From NCBI RefSeq assembly GCF_005144865.1, contig NZ_SWFM01000002.1, positions 186,001-250,000 on the forward strand: a stretch of 64,000 nt of DNA, read 5' to 3'. The notes under the pieces are model-generated. The model ran no database searches. It was not told where the DNA came from and was given only the letters and a program-made list of their open reading frames with translations. Position 1 is the stretch's first letter. The number at the start of each line of letters is the position of its first letter. Below are positions 14,537 through 24,241 of the stretch, in pieces. Origin of the DNA: Guptibacillus hwajinpoensis. Its GTDB lineage: Bacteria; Bacillota; Bacilli; Bacillales; Guptibacillaceae. The position numbers were made by a program, and so were the translations under genes.

Positions 14537-14653
14537 AAAAGCGAAGGCGACCGCCTGGGTCCGACAAGCGCTGGAGCCTTTTCGAATGAACACGTTCTTT
14601 GTGTTCAATCGAAAAGGTGAAGCGACTCGAGGACCCGGGAGCCGTAGCTGGAC
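14537..14653 (+). repeat. Structured intra-operon repeat, unit 2a
   Basis: Begins 5 nt after the atpD stop. Runs AAAAGCGAAGG to GTAGCTGGAC. Hairpin CCTTTTCGA...TGAACAC-GTTCTTT-GTGTTCA...TCGAAAAGG; outer arms CCTGGGTCC / GGACCCGGG. Compared with unit 1a the hairpin pair T-A has become C-G. Confidence 0.85.
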
Positions 14654-14657
14654 AATG

Positions 14658-14779
14658 AAAAGCGGAATGGGCCTGATTAAATCCGCAGGATGTTGGAGGC
14701 CATGAGAATGAGACGCTTTATGTCTCAATCGAAGGGGTGAAATGAAACAGCCGGAGGATTTGGCCCATGCAGCTAGATC
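14658..14779 (+). repeat. Structured intra-operon repeat, unit 2b
   Basis: AAAAGCGG to GCAGCTAGATC. Hairpin GAGAC-GCTTTAT-GTCTC; outer arms GGGCC...AAATCC and GGATTT-GGCCC pair, where unit 1b has GAGCC/GGCTT. The following 100 nt up to atpC hold no further recognisable element. Confidence 0.8.
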
Positions 14780-14858
14780 ATAGTAGGGCGGAGACCCATT
14801 AGGTCTTCTGCTCCCACTTTTGCTATTTGGGCGATAAGCCAACTTTTTCTAATTATGA

Positions 14859-15283
<425 letters not shown>

Positions 15284-15284
<1 letters not shown>

Positions 15285-15319
15285 AAAGCATCAGAGGTGC
15301 AAACCTCTGATGCTTTTTT
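15284..15319 (+). terminator. Rho-independent terminator of the atp operon
   Basis: AAAAGCATCAGAGGT / ACCTCTGATGCTTTTTT, a long perfect stem with a 4-nt loop. Starts at the atpC stop. Confidence 0.95.
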
Positions 15320-15400
15320 GTTGTTTCATTTCTAAAGATAGGTGTTTTGAGAAAGTTTTTTATAAGGCTCTTTTCGGAGAGATTGTTGATATAAAGCGAA

Positions 15401-15474
15401 TGATTTCCGCTCCAGGAGGCTCACCTGTCCCGCTAATCCCTCAGGAGTCGAGCATCCTTCCGCTCCAATCAGCT
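15401..15474 (+). repeat. Intergenic repeat, copy 3 (half element)
   Basis: Starts TGATTTCCGCTCCAGGA and ends TTCCGCTCCAATCAGC like the full repeat, but the middle is deleted so that only the GGCTCACCTGTCCCGC-type arm remains. Mirror image of the half element at 7201-7270. Confidence 0.75.
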
Positions 15475-15542
15475 AAGTGTAACCTCTCATACGAAAAATT
15501 CTTTTAAAAGCAAAAATCTTTTAGAAAAGAGCCTTTTATAAA

Positions 15543-15594
15543 GAAGCTCACCGTTCACACTGCGGAAAGAGAGCATACCAGAGTGGAAATTAAC
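15543..15594 (-). repeat. Degenerate remnant of the intergenic repeat
   Basis: GAAGCTCACCGTTCACAC, GCGGAAAGAGAGCAT and GAGTGGAAATTAACTACTAC still align to one arm and one end of the ~130-bp repeat, including the CTACTCTTAT flank seen beside other copies. A second, smaller remnant (AGCTGATTGGAGCGGAAATC) lies at about 16268-16287, between the two DUF genes. Confidence 0.55.
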
Positions 15595-15649
15595 TACTAC
15601 TCTTATCGCAACAATGTTTATAAAGATCATTTTGATTTGTCAATGTGCA

Positions 15650-16198
15650 TCATGTCGACATATCAAGTAACTTATTAATTGTTTTCCAATTGCGAACCGT
15701 TGCTTTGGAATCGACTTTATTTAGCTTAGTGGTTATCTTAGCATTGCGAATACTGTCATAGAAAAGAAGATATACGTCCCTACCATGTACATGAAAGTCC
15801 TCTTTCTCAAAGGTAAAAGACGATAAAGTTTTAATTGCTTCTTCGGAAGGATATTCAGATAAAAGCGCGACATATAAGCTTTCCCCTGCAGAAGAGGCTT
15901 CTGCTTTAGAAAGCTGTTCTTTACTGAATGGACAGCAATCTCTTATTTCCTCTACCTCTTTAGCAGTTCTTAAGATAACCGGTACCGTTAAGTCAAATGT
16001 CTTTTTGATTTGCTCTTCTATTTGTTGGCTTAAATCCTCTTCTGTTTGATCTGATTCAAACAATAAATTCCCGCTCTGAATATAGGTTTTTACGTTCATA
16101 AGGTTCATTTCTTCAAGCATTGCTCTTAAATCAGCCATTTTTATTTTATTCTTACCACCTACATTGATTCCTCTTAAAAATCCAATGTAACTCGTCAA
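15650..16198 (-). CDS. DUF1697 domain protein
   Basis: 182 residues, full length for the family. YIGFLRGINVGGKNKIKM at the start and NVKTYIQSGNLLFES are DUF1697 hallmarks. The biochemical role of DUF1697 is unknown. TTG start at 16198 with GGAGG about 9 nt upstream. Stands alone on the minus strand between atp and nuo, in a stretch littered with repeat remnants, which suggests an insertion between the two energy operons. Confidence 0.88.
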   Translation of the reverse strand: MTSYIGFLRGINVGGKNKIKMADLRAMLEEMNLMNVKTYIQSGNLLFESDQTEEDLSQQIEEQIKKTFDLTVPVILRTAKEVEEIRDCCPFSKEQLSKAEASSAGESLYVALLSEYPSEEAIKTLSSFTFEKEDFHVHGRDVYLLFYDSIRNAKITTKLNKVDSKATVRNWKTINKLLDMST

Positions 16199-16372
16199 CG
16201 AGGCATTCCTCCCTTTTCCAAAAGATTATTGTTTTTGAAAGAATTGTTGTATAAAGAACCAAATATAGCTGATTGGAGCGGAAATCTCCCTCACTCTTAT
16301 AGAAACAATGTTTACGAAAACAGCCTTCTAAAAAACATCATTCGCTCTTATAAGGTGAAGGTCCTTTAACGG

Positions 16373-16840
16373 TTAGAGATAATCTTCTTCTGTAATAATC
16401 TTCATTTGTTTTTGATCATATACTTCATTCCATTTCTCGTTAGGGTGGAGAATACTGCTTTGCTCCAAATAATCAGACGGATACCGATCGAGTAGTTCCA
16501 CTAAATAAGTTCGAATGGATTGAATGTCTTTTTCTGAAAGGATTTCAGTATCGCTAAGTTCGTTTCGTTTCATGACAAATAAATCTTTTTCTTCAGTTGT
16601 TGCCTGTTTTTTAAAATATCCCCACATATGCTCTAGTGTTGTCCGCATACCTTTTCTAGTGTAAGGAAGTTTTAGCGTGTCCTTCAACAGTTCGTAAACA
16701 CCTAGAAGCTGTTCATTTGTATGTGCATTTTTTAATGCATTGCTAACGTTTTTGTAATGCTCGTACCCTTTTGCCATAACAGCATATTTATTACGAGCCC
16801 ACAGTTTTTCAGTTAATGTACGGATTCTTTTATCTGACAT
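16373..16840 (-). CDS. DUF1722/YbgA-type protein
   Basis: 155 residues from the ATG that follows GAGGTGG; a longer reading would start inside the nuo promoter region. [34 protein letters not shown] and [17 protein letters not shown] match the DUF1722 domain that forms the C-terminal part of YbgA proteins. Here the domain stands alone. YbgA-type genes are sometimes near photolyase genes, but no partner is present here. Divergent from nuoA with 121 nt between them. Confidence 0.7.
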   Translation of the reverse strand: MSDKRIRTLTEKLWARNKYAVMAKGYEHYKNVSNALKNAHTNEQLLGVYELLKDTLKLPYTRKGMRTTLEHMWGYFKKQATTEEKDLFVMKRNELSDTEILSEKDIQSIRTYLVELLDRYPSDYLEQSSILHPNEKWNEVYDQKQMKIITEEDYL

Positions 16841-16961
16841 GAAACCACCTCTGCTCGAAATTTTAAAAAAACTTCCAAAGAAAAGCAAGAATAAGGTAAG
16901 AGATGTTGAATTAGTATACAAGACTAGCATATTTAGCAGCACGATGAGAGGAGTGACCTTC

Positions 16962-17339
16962 ATGGGTGAATCGCTTAACGTGTACCAGAATAGTTACCTC
17001 TTTGTCATTATGTTTCTTATCCTTGGCCTTCTACTTCCAGCTATTGCTCTAACTGCTGGGAGATTCCTTCGCCCTTCAAAGCCAACCGCAGAAAAACAAA
17101 CAACCTATGAAAGCGGCATTGAGCCGTTCCACCAAAGCTGGATTCAGTATAATGTCCGATATTATTTATTCGGATTGTTATTTGTCATTTTCGATGTCGA
17201 AACCGTTTTCTTGTACCCGTGGGCAGTTGCCTATCAGAAACTCGGTTTCTTTGCATTTATTGAAATGATGCTCTTCATCATCATGCTCTTTATTGGCTTA
17301 CTATACGCATGGAAGAAGAAGGTGTTGAAATGGATCTAA
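16962..17339 (+). CDS. nuoA: NADH-quinone oxidoreductase subunit A
   Basis: 125 residues, three membrane helices (~11-33, ~66-86, ~95-115). [19 protein letters not shown] and [12 protein letters not shown] are NuoA/ND3 signatures. ATG 16962 follows GAGGAGTGA. First gene of an 11-gene nuo operon; overlaps nuoB by 10 nt. Confidence 0.96.
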   Translation: MGESLNVYQNSYLFVIMFLILGLLLPAIALTAGRFLRPSKPTAEKQTTYESGIEPFHQSWIQYNVRYYLFGLLFVIFDVETVFLYPWAVAYQKLGFFAFIEMMLFIIMLFIGLLYAWKKKVLKWI

Positions 17340-17848
17340 ATTTAGAAAACATTACACCAGAAGAATACGAAGAAATGAAGCAAAATGTCTTCCTAGCAAC
17401 GCTCGAGAATGTAAAAGCATGGGCGAGGAGTAACTCCCTCTGGCCACTTACTTTTGGACTTGCTTGTTGTGCCATAGAAATGATGGGTTCAGGAGCGTCG
17501 CATTATGATTTGGACCGATTCGGAACGTTTTTCCGTACATCCCCAAGGCAGTCTGACGTCATGATTGTATCAGGAACCGTTACGAAGAAAATGGCTCCAG
17601 TTCTAAAGCGTCTATACGATCAAATGCCTGAACCAAAGTGGGTCATTGCAATGGGATCCTGTGCAACAGCAGGGGGACCATATATCAATTCATATGCGGT
17701 GGTAAAAGGGGTCGATCAAATCGTACCCGTCGATGTTTACATTCCAGGCTGCCCTCCGAATCCAGCTGCCCTTATCTACGGAATAAATAAATTGCAGGAA
17801 AAAATTCGCTACGAAGCACGAACTGGAAAGCGGGTGACCAATCGATGA
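17330..17848 (+). CDS. nuoB: NADH-quinone oxidoreductase subunit B
   Basis: 172 residues. Cys46, Cys47 (LACCAIEM), Cys111 (GSCATAGG) and Cys141 (PGCPPNP) are the four ligands of the terminal [4Fe-4S] cluster N2, which passes electrons to quinone. ATG 17330 chosen for its GAAGG binding site; the upstream ATG at 17309 is inside nuoA. Overlaps nuoC by 4 nt. Confidence 0.96.
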   Translation: MDLNLENITPEEYEEMKQNVFLATLENVKAWARSNSLWPLTFGLACCAIEMMGSGASHYDLDRFGTFFRTSPRQSDVMIVSGTVTKKMAPVLKRLYDQMPEPKWVIAMGSCATAGGPYINSYAVVKGVDQIVPVDVYIPGCPPNPAALIYGINKLQEKIRYEARTGKRVTNR

Positions 17849-19002
17849 CCGATGGAAAGACACCTGAAGAGATAGCTGAAGAAAAACGGAAAGCCGTTGA
17901 AGAAGCAAAACAAAAAGCGGCTGAGTTAAGAAAAGAGAGAGAAGCAAAGAAAGCTGCAGAAGCAAACACGGACGGAGATCTTGAGAAAAAGAAGGCTGTT
18001 GCAGCGGCAAAAGCAAAAGCGGCTGCGATTCGAGAGAAAAAAGAACTTGAGCAAAACGGTGCGGAAAAAGAAACCTTAGAACCATCTGGAGAAGAGGATC
18101 TAGATCTCGCCAAAAAGAAAGCCGTTGCAGCAGCCAAGGCGAAAGCGGCTGCACTTCGAAAGAAAAAAGAGCTCGAGTCTAACTCAGCCACCGAGTTAAA
18201 AAAGGAAAGCGAGGAACCTACCGGAGAAGAGGATCTGGATCTCGCTAAAAAGAAAGCCGTTGCAGCGGCCAAGGCAAAAGCGGCTGCGCTCAAGAAAAAG
18301 AAGGAATCAGGTGAGGTAGTTTATGATGACAAAGCGAAAGCGGCTGCAGCAGCAAAGGCAAAGGCCGCTGCATTAAAAAAGAAATCAGAAAAAGAGACTG
18401 GCGATGACGAAAAATCAAAGGCAATCGCCATTGCGAAGGCAAAAGCAAAAGCGAAAGCAGCTGCAGCTGCTAAGGCGAAAGGGTCTAAGCCCGTAGAACC
18501 TGTTATTGAAGAAGAGAAGCCGTCGTCAAACCAGCCAGCTCTAGACAGATATGTTCAGATCATTCGAGAGAACCTGGGTGAAGACCTACTAGAGGATGCG
18601 TATATCAATAGACTCTCAAAACATGTTCCAACTCTTGTTGCGAGAAAAGAGACTTATCTAAAGATCGCTCAGTTTCTTAAATACAACGAGCTCCTAGCTT
18701 TTGATTATCTTTCTGAAACACACGGAACAGATTTTGAAACGCACATGGAGATCTATAACCATCTTTATTCCTATCAGAATAATCAAAGTGTTGCCTTGAA
18801 GGTAAAGCTTGATCGGAACGAACCTGTCATTGATTCGCTAACTTCGCTTTGGGAGGGAGCAAACTGGCCTGAACGAGAAGGCTATGATTTGCTTGGTATT
18901 ACTTTCCTAGGACACCCGAACTTAACGCGAATCATGATGCCAGATGATTGGGTTGGGCATCCGCTCAGAAAAGACTATGAACCTTATGATGTGGAGGTGT
19001 AG
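17845..19002 (+). CDS. nuoC: NADH-quinone oxidoreductase subunit C with Ala/Lys repeat extension
   Basis: 385 residues. Only 231-385 is the NuoC (30-kDa) domain, with the signature [19 protein letters not shown]. The first ~225 residues are low complexity, with a ~20-residue unit of the type [20 protein letters not shown] at about 48-67, 90-109, 134-153, 162-180 and 192-212, separated by acidic linkers ([13 protein letters not shown]). The units should form Lys/Ala helices. NuoC alone is normally 150-220 residues. Extensions of this kind occur in NuoC of other Bacillaceae; their role is unknown. Repeats are also visible at DNA level, so copy number could vary by slippage. Confidence 0.95.
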   Translation: MTDGKTPEEIAEEKRKAVEEAKQKAAELRKEREAKKAAEANTDGDLEKKKAVAAAKAKAAAIREKKELEQNGAEKETLEPSGEEDLDLAKKKAVAAAKAKAAALRKKKELESNSATELKKESEEPTGEEDLDLAKKKAVAAAKAKAAALKKKKESGEVVYDDKAKAAAAAKAKAAALKKKSEKETGDDEKSKAIAIAKAKAKAKAAAAAKAKGSKPVEPVIEEEKPSSNQPALDRYVQIIRENLGEDLLEDAYINRLSKHVPTLVARKETYLKIAQFLKYNELLAFDYLSETHGTDFETHMEIYNHLYSYQNNQSVALKVKLDRNEPVIDSLTSLWEGANWPEREGYDLLGITFLGHPNLTRIMMPDDWVGHPLRKDYEPYDVEV

Positions 19003-19004
19003 CG

Positions 19005-20105
19005 ATGATTCGTACTGAGGAAATGCTTTTGAATGTTGGACCGCAGCATCCCAGTACACACGGCGTGTTTCGCATCGTCCTGAAAATAGACGGAGAGATC
19101 ATTAAGGAAGCAACGCCTGTCATAGGTTACCTTCACAGGGGAACAGAGAAGATTGCTGAGAATCTTCAATATACGCAAATCATCCCTTATACAGACAGGA
19201 TGGACTACCTTGCAGCTATGACGAACAACTACATTCTCTGCCATGCCGTTGAGACGATGATGGCGATGGAGATTCCAGAACGGGCCGAATATTTACGTGT
19301 GATTGTCATGGAGCTTGGAAGAGTTGCGAGTCACCTTGTCTGGTTTGGAACATACCTGCTTGATATTGGTGCGATGAGTCCGTTTCTTTACGCATTTCGT
19401 GAGCGGGAAGCGATTATCAATCTATTAACAGAGATCTCAGGTGGTAGATTGACGTTTAACTATATGCGCGTTGGCGGTGTGAAGTGGGATGCCCCTGAGG
19501 GTTGGATTGATAAAGTCAGAGAGTTCGTTCCATATATGAGGGAGCAGCTTGCAGGCTACCATGATCTTGTCACGGGTAATGAAATTTTCATGGCGAGAAT
19601 TAAAGGGGTTGGAGCGTACTCTAAAGAAAAAGCGCTAACTTACTCCTTAAGTGGGGCTAATCTTCGTTGTACAGGTGTGAAATGGGACCTCAGGAAAAAT
19701 GAATCATATTCGATTTATGATCGATTTGACTTCGACGTTCCCGTATTCCATGAAGGAGACGCATTGGCGCGCTATAACTGTCGAATGGCTGAAATCGAAG
19801 AGGCGTTAAAAATTGTTGAGCAAGCAGTTGAGCAGTTTCCGGAGGAAGGGGCATTCATGGCAAAAGTGCCAAGAATCATTAAGCCACCTCCTGGTGAAAC
19901 GTACGTCAGGATTGAATCGCCGCGTGGGGAAATTGGCTGTTACATTGCATCGAAAGGGAAGAAAGAGCCTTACCGCTTAAAGTTTCGTCGTCCATCTTTT
20001 TATAATCTGCAAATTCTTCCTGAGCTTCTTGAAGGGGAGAATATCTCGAACTTGATTGCCATTCTTGGAGGCATTGATATTGTGCTTGGAGAGGTGGATG
20101 GCTGA
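19005..20105 (+). CDS. nuoD: NADH-quinone oxidoreductase subunit D
   Basis: 366 residues, the 49-kDa subunit family. LNVGPQHPSTHGVFRIVLK, GYLHRGTEKIAENL and YTDRMDYLAAM line the quinone-binding cavity together with NuoB. Starts 3 nt after nuoC and its stop overlaps the nuoH start (TGATG). Confidence 0.97.
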   Translation: MIRTEEMLLNVGPQHPSTHGVFRIVLKIDGEIIKEATPVIGYLHRGTEKIAENLQYTQIIPYTDRMDYLAAMTNNYILCHAVETMMAMEIPERAEYLRVIVMELGRVASHLVWFGTYLLDIGAMSPFLYAFREREAIINLLTEISGGRLTFNYMRVGGVKWDAPEGWIDKVREFVPYMREQLAGYHDLVTGNEIFMARIKGVGAYSKEKALTYSLSGANLRCTGVKWDLRKNESYSIYDRFDFDVPVFHEGDALARYNCRMAEIEEALKIVEQAVEQFPEEGAFMAKVPRIIKPPPGETYVRIESPRGEIGCYIASKGKKEPYRLKFRRPSFYNLQILPELLEGENISNLIAILGGIDIVLGEVDG

Positions 20106-21112
20106 TGATCCAAAACATGCTTGAATCCACACCTAGCTACGTACAAACCGGTGGATTTTTCCTTGTAAGTGCAGCGATGCTGATGGTCGTCCTTGGGTTT
20201 GTCACCTATGCGATTCTTGCTGAGCGGAAAGTGCTTGGATTTATGCAACTACGGCATGGACCCAACCGAGTTGGAGGTAGGTTTGGGCTACTGCAAACCG
20301 TTGCAGATGTCCTTAAACTACTTCTAAAGGAAGATACGATCCCACGTGATGCGGATCGACCGTTATTTATCATCGCGCCGGTTATCGCTTTTGCACCGGC
20401 ATTTATCGTTATTGCAGTCCTACCACTAACAGAGCGAATTTCATTTGCGAACATTGGGGTTGGCTTGCTTTACTACATTGCGATATCTGGTATTACTACG
20501 ATCGGGATACTAGCTGGCGGGTGGGCATCGAACAATAAATACGCACTTCTTGGAAGTATGCGTTCAGCAGCACAAATGATTTCTTATGAAATACCGCTTG
20601 TTATGAGCGTGATTGGTATCGTTCTTCTCACAGGCTCCCTTAATTTAAATGACATTATTGCAGAGCAACAAGCAGTTGCATTTCTATTTAAACAGCCGCT
20701 TGCATTCTTAATCTTTCTTATTGCGTCGGTAGCCGAATTGAACCGAACGCCATTTGATTTGCCTGAAGCTGAATCGGAGCTTGTTGCGGGATACCATGTA
20801 GAGTACTCAGGGTTCCGCTGGGCATTCTTTATGCTTGCCGAGTACGTTTATCTTTTTGCAATGGCATCGCTTACAACGATTCTTTTTCTCGGCGGATGGC
20901 AGGCGATTCCATATTTAACGTTTATTCCAGGTGCGATTTGGTTTGGTCTTAAGTTCATATCGATCGTGTTTGTCATGATCTGGATCAGAGCAACGTTTCC
21001 AAGACTTCGAGCTGATCAGCTCATGTCATTTGGATGGAAAGTCCTGCTACCACTTGCACTATTAAATATTTTTCTCACGACCATTGTCATCGAACTATTT
21101 CGATCATTCTAG
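20105..21112 (+). CDS. nuoH: NADH-quinone oxidoreductase subunit H
   Basis: 335 residues, about eight membrane helices. ERKVLGFMQLRHGPNRVGG and RTPFDLPEAESELVAGYHVE are the ND1 signatures at the entrance of the quinone channel. Translationally coupled to nuoD by overlap. Confidence 0.97.
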   Translation: MIQNMLESTPSYVQTGGFFLVSAAMLMVVLGFVTYAILAERKVLGFMQLRHGPNRVGGRFGLLQTVADVLKLLLKEDTIPRDADRPLFIIAPVIAFAPAFIVIAVLPLTERISFANIGVGLLYYIAISGITTIGILAGGWASNNKYALLGSMRSAAQMISYEIPLVMSVIGIVLLTGSLNLNDIIAEQQAVAFLFKQPLAFLIFLIASVAELNRTPFDLPEAESELVAGYHVEYSGFRWAFFMLAEYVYLFAMASLTTILFLGGWQAIPYLTFIPGAIWFGLKFISIVFVMIWIRATFPRLRADQLMSFGWKVLLPLALLNIFLTTIVIELFRSF

Positions 21113-21131
21113 ATAAGGGAGGAAGCACAAC

Positions 21132-21551
21132 ATGCGTGGACTTGCAAAAGGCTTAGCTTACACCCTCAAAAACATGACAAAAGAAAAAGTGACGTATGCA
21201 TATCCAGATCAACCACTCGAATTGCCTGATCGATTTAGGGGCATTCAGAAGTTCTATCCTGAGAAATGCATTGTTTGTAATCAGTGTGTCGCTATTTGCC
21301 CAACTGACTGCATCAGTCTAACGGGAAAGCCTCACCCTGATCCGAATAAAAAGGGGAAAATCATTGAAACGTACGATATTAATTTTGAGATCTGTATACT
21401 GTGCGATCTTTGCACAGAGGTGTGTCCGACTGAAGCAATCATCATGACAAACAATTTTGAGCTCGCTGAATTTAGTCGTGATGAACTTTTTAAGAACTTG
21501 GAATGGTTAGACGAAAATGATACAAACCTCAGGAAGGAAAATAAAGTATGA
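21132..21551 (+). CDS. nuoI: NADH-quinone oxidoreductase subunit I, 2[4Fe-4S]
   Basis: 139 residues with two ferredoxin motifs: Cys46/49/52 with Cys56 (CIVCNQCVAICP) and Cys88/91/94 with Cys98 (CILCDLCTEVCP). Holds clusters N6a/N6b that lead to N2. With nuoE, F and G absent from the operon, this subunit is the likely entry point for electrons. RBS AGGGAGG before ATG 21132. Confidence 0.97.
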   Translation: MRGLAKGLAYTLKNMTKEKVTYAYPDQPLELPDRFRGIQKFYPEKCIVCNQCVAICPTDCISLTGKPHPDPNKKGKIIETYDINFEICILCDLCTEVCPTEAIIMTNNFELAEFSRDELFKNLEWLDENDTNLRKENKV

Positions 21552-22066
21552 CCGGTGAGCTGCTAGTCTTTATCATACTTTTTCTTGTGACAATAACCGG
21601 TGGACTTCTCATGCTTAACCTTACAAAAGTGATTCATATGGTGATGGCGCTTGTCCTAACGTTTCTGGGTATTGCAGGGCTTTACATTATGCTGTCAGCT
21701 GAATTTGTAGCGGTCGTTCAAATCTTAATCTACTCCGGTGCCATCACCATCATTATGCTGTTTGGAATCATGCTCACAAAGCATACAGAAGCAGAGCCGA
21801 AGACAGGATGGGCAAAGAAAGGAGTCGTGTTCACAGGTATCGTGCTTTTCTTTCTCATTATGTTTAAAGGTATTCGAACCATCTCGCTTGGTCCACAGGC
21901 GGAAACACTTCATGAGAATAACACAGAACAAATAGGCATCATGCTGTTCACGGATTATGTGATTCCTTTTGAACTAGTTTCGGTTGTTCTACTCGTCGCA
22001 TTAGTTGGAGCGGTTGTGCTTGCTAAGAAAGACGAGGAGGATGAGAAGGAAGGTGAGCAATCATGA
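21548..22066 (+). CDS. nuoJ: NADH-quinone oxidoreductase subunit J
   Basis: 172 residues, five hydrophobic segments, ending in a charged Lys/Glu tail. [21 protein letters not shown] contains the conserved pi-bulge helix of ND6. Overlaps both neighbours by 4 nt. Confidence 0.95.
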   Translation: MTGELLVFIILFLVTITGGLLMLNLTKVIHMVMALVLTFLGIAGLYIMLSAEFVAVVQILIYSGAITIIMLFGIMLTKHTEAEPKTGWAKKGVVFTGIVLFFLIMFKGIRTISLGPQAETLHENNTEQIGIMLFTDYVIPFELVSVVLLVALVGAVVLAKKDEEDEKEGEQS

Positions 22067-22377
22067 GTTCAGTTCCACTTTCTGCTTTTCTCGTAACAGC
22101 ACTGCTTCTTTTTTGTATGGGACTCTACGGGGCTTTAACAAAGCGCAATGCCGTGATTGTTCTCATCTCAATCGAATTGATGCTAAACGCAGTGAATCTA
22201 AACCTTGTCGCATTTGCTAAATACGGTGTTGGGGCATCGATTCGTGGCCAGGTGTTCTCCCTTTTTACCATTACAGTTGCTGCAGCTGAAGCCGCTGTTG
22301 GTCTTGCCATTCTAATTGCGCTCTATCGTAACAGGGCAACCGTTAACGTTGATGAAATGAACACACTTAAAAAGTAG
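22063..22377 (+). CDS. nuoK: NADH-quinone oxidoreductase subunit K
   Basis: 104 residues, three helices. [20 protein letters not shown] and [17 protein letters not shown] hold the two conserved membrane glutamates of ND4L. Overlaps nuoJ by 4 nt; 16 nt to nuoL. Confidence 0.96.
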   Translation: MSSVPLSAFLVTALLLFCMGLYGALTKRNAVIVLISIELMLNAVNLNLVAFAKYGVGASIRGQVFSLFTITVAAAEAAVGLAILIALYRNRATVNVDEMNTLKK

Positions 22378-22393
22378 CGAAGGGGGCATAAAA

Positions 22394-24241
22394 GTGGACT
22401 ACGTCTTTCTCATACCAATGTTGCCACTTCTATCGTTTCTCATCATTCTGTTCACAAGGCCCATTTACAAAAAAGCTGGAATCGTCGGTACCCTGTTTAC
22501 AGGAGCTGCATTCCTTTGTTCACTTATCGTCCTTTTCAGCCATTTTGCGGAAGGCAATTATATAGTTGAAGCGAATTGGTTCTCTCTTGATACGGTGATC
22601 ATTACGGTTGGTCTCGAGGTAAATCCGCTTAACGCCCTCATGCTCGTGATCGTCACCCTTGTCAGTTTTCTCGTACATATTTATTCAATGGGCTATATGG
22701 CGAATGACGAGCGATATGCAACGTTTTTCAGCTATCTTGGGCTCTTCACTTTCTCTATGACAGGGCTTGTCCTTTCGCCAAATCTTCTACAGTTGTACAT
22801 GTTTTGGGAGCTAGTAGGAGTTTGCTCATTCCTTTTAGTTGGCTTTTACTTCTATAAACCTGAAGCAAAAGCAGCTGCCAAAAAGGCGTTTATCATGACG
22901 CGAATTGGAGATATTGGACTTCTCGTCGCGATTTTTCTATTGTTCTGGCAAACAGGAAGCTTTGAGTTAGACGTCATTTTTGAAGCGGCACAAGCGGGAG
23001 ATATTGCCCCATCACTCATAACGCTTATCGCTATTCTCATTTTTGTTGGTGCCGTTGGAAAATCGGGGCAATTCCCGCTTCATACATGGCTACCTGACGC
23101 GATGGAAGGCCCAACACCCGTATCCGCTCTCATCCATGCAGCAACGATGGTTGCGGCAGGTGTGTACCTCGTCGCCGTTACGTATCCACTTTTCTCAGTT
23201 TCGGAAGTAGCGATGACGACAGTCGCTGTAACGGGTGGTTTTACAGCGATCTTTGCAGCGACAATCGCGCTGGTGCAGACGGATATTAAGCGGATTCTTG
23301 CATACTCAACCGTCAGCCAGCTTGGTTATATGATGCTAGCACTTGGTGCTGCAGGATACACAGCAGGGGTCTTTCACCTCACAACGCATGCCTTTTTTAA
23401 AGCGCTGCTTTTCCTTGCAGCGGGGAGTGTTATTCACGCGGTTCATGAGCAGAATATCTTTAAAATGGGCGGACTAAGTAAGAAATTACCCATAACAGCA
23501 ACTCTATTCTTAATTGCAAGTCTATCCATTTCTGGTTTTCCTTTACTTGCAGGATTTTTTAGTAAAGACGAAATTCTTGCTACTACCTACGGAGATGGTC
23601 GATACGTACTATTTGCGATCGGTCTGATTACCGCTTTTCTAACGGCTTTCTATATGTTCCGTCTCTATTTCCTTGTTTTTTCAGGGAACAGTTCCACGGA
23701 AGCGCGTGAATCACCCAGTGTTATGTTGATTCCAATGATGGTTCTAGGGGCCCTTGCCATTGTTGGAGGCTACATCCAAACGAATTGGTTCGGAACCTTC
23801 CTCGGTGACTGGCTTGAAACAACGCCTTATTCGATCACATTTGTTCATCACGAAGCGCCATTCTGGCTTCCAATACTAGCGAGTGTCCTTTCAATCGGGG
23901 GGATTGCTCTAGCGTGGATGATGTATGTGAGGAAGACGACTTCTATTAAGGAATCCAATGAGCGAACTGGGCTACACGAGCTTCTCTATCGAAAGTATTA
24001 CGTAGATGAGCTGTATCAAGTGGTCTTTGTAAAAGGTAGCCGAGTGATCGCGTATTTTTGGATGTATGTTGACCGATTCATTATTGAAGGGGGAGCGGCT
24101 GTTATTACCGGAGCAGTCAAACGATTTGGGCAAGCGGGAGTGAAGCTGCAGTCCGGTCAGGTGCAGACGTACGGTACGGTTGCTTTCTCAGGTCTAGTCC
24201 TTGTTCTCCTTTTAATTGCTGTATTAGGGGGGTATTTCTAA
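22394..24241 (+). CDS. nuoL: NADH-quinone oxidoreductase subunit L
   Basis: 615 residues, antiporter-like membrane subunit with ~14 helices plus the C-terminal lateral helix region that braces the membrane arm. Conserved WELVGVCSFLLVGFY, LPDAMEGPTPVSALIHAATM and the proton-channel Lys/Glu pattern. GTG start at 22394 with GAAGGGGGC upstream. The stop overlaps the nuoM start. Confidence 0.96.
   Translation: MDYVFLIPMLPLLSFLIILFTRPIYKKAGIVGTLFTGAAFLCSLIVLFSHFAEGNYIVEANWFSLDTVIITVGLEVNPLNALMLVIVTLVSFLVHIYSMGYMANDERYATFFSYLGLFTFSMTGLVLSPNLLQLYMFWELVGVCSFLLVGFYFYKPEAKAAAKKAFIMTRIGDIGLLVAIFLLFWQTGSFELDVIFEAAQAGDIAPSLITLIAILIFVGAVGKSGQFPLHTWLPDAMEGPTPVSALIHAATMVAAGVYLVAVTYPLFSVSEVAMTTVAVTGGFTAIFAATIALVQTDIKRILAYSTVSQLGYMMLALGAAGYTAGVFHLTTHAFFKALLFLAAGSVIHAVHEQNIFKMGGLSKKLPITATLFLIASLSISGFPLLAGFFSKDEILATTYGDGRYVLFAIGLITAFLTAFYMFRLYFLVFSGNSSTEARESPSVMLIPMMVLGALAIVGGYIQTNWFGTFLGDWLETTPYSITFVHHEAPFWLPILASVLSIGGIALAWMMYVRKTTSIKESNERTGLHELLYRKYYVDELYQVVFVKGSRVIAYFWMYVDRFIIEGGAAVITGAVKRFGQAGVKLQSGQVQTYGTVAFSGLVLVLLLIAVLGGYF

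Noticed and set aside
17980-18500. CRISPR-like direct repeats
   Set aside because: In-frame coding repeats of the NuoC Ala/Lys extension; no unique spacers. No CRISPR array seen anywhere in the window.
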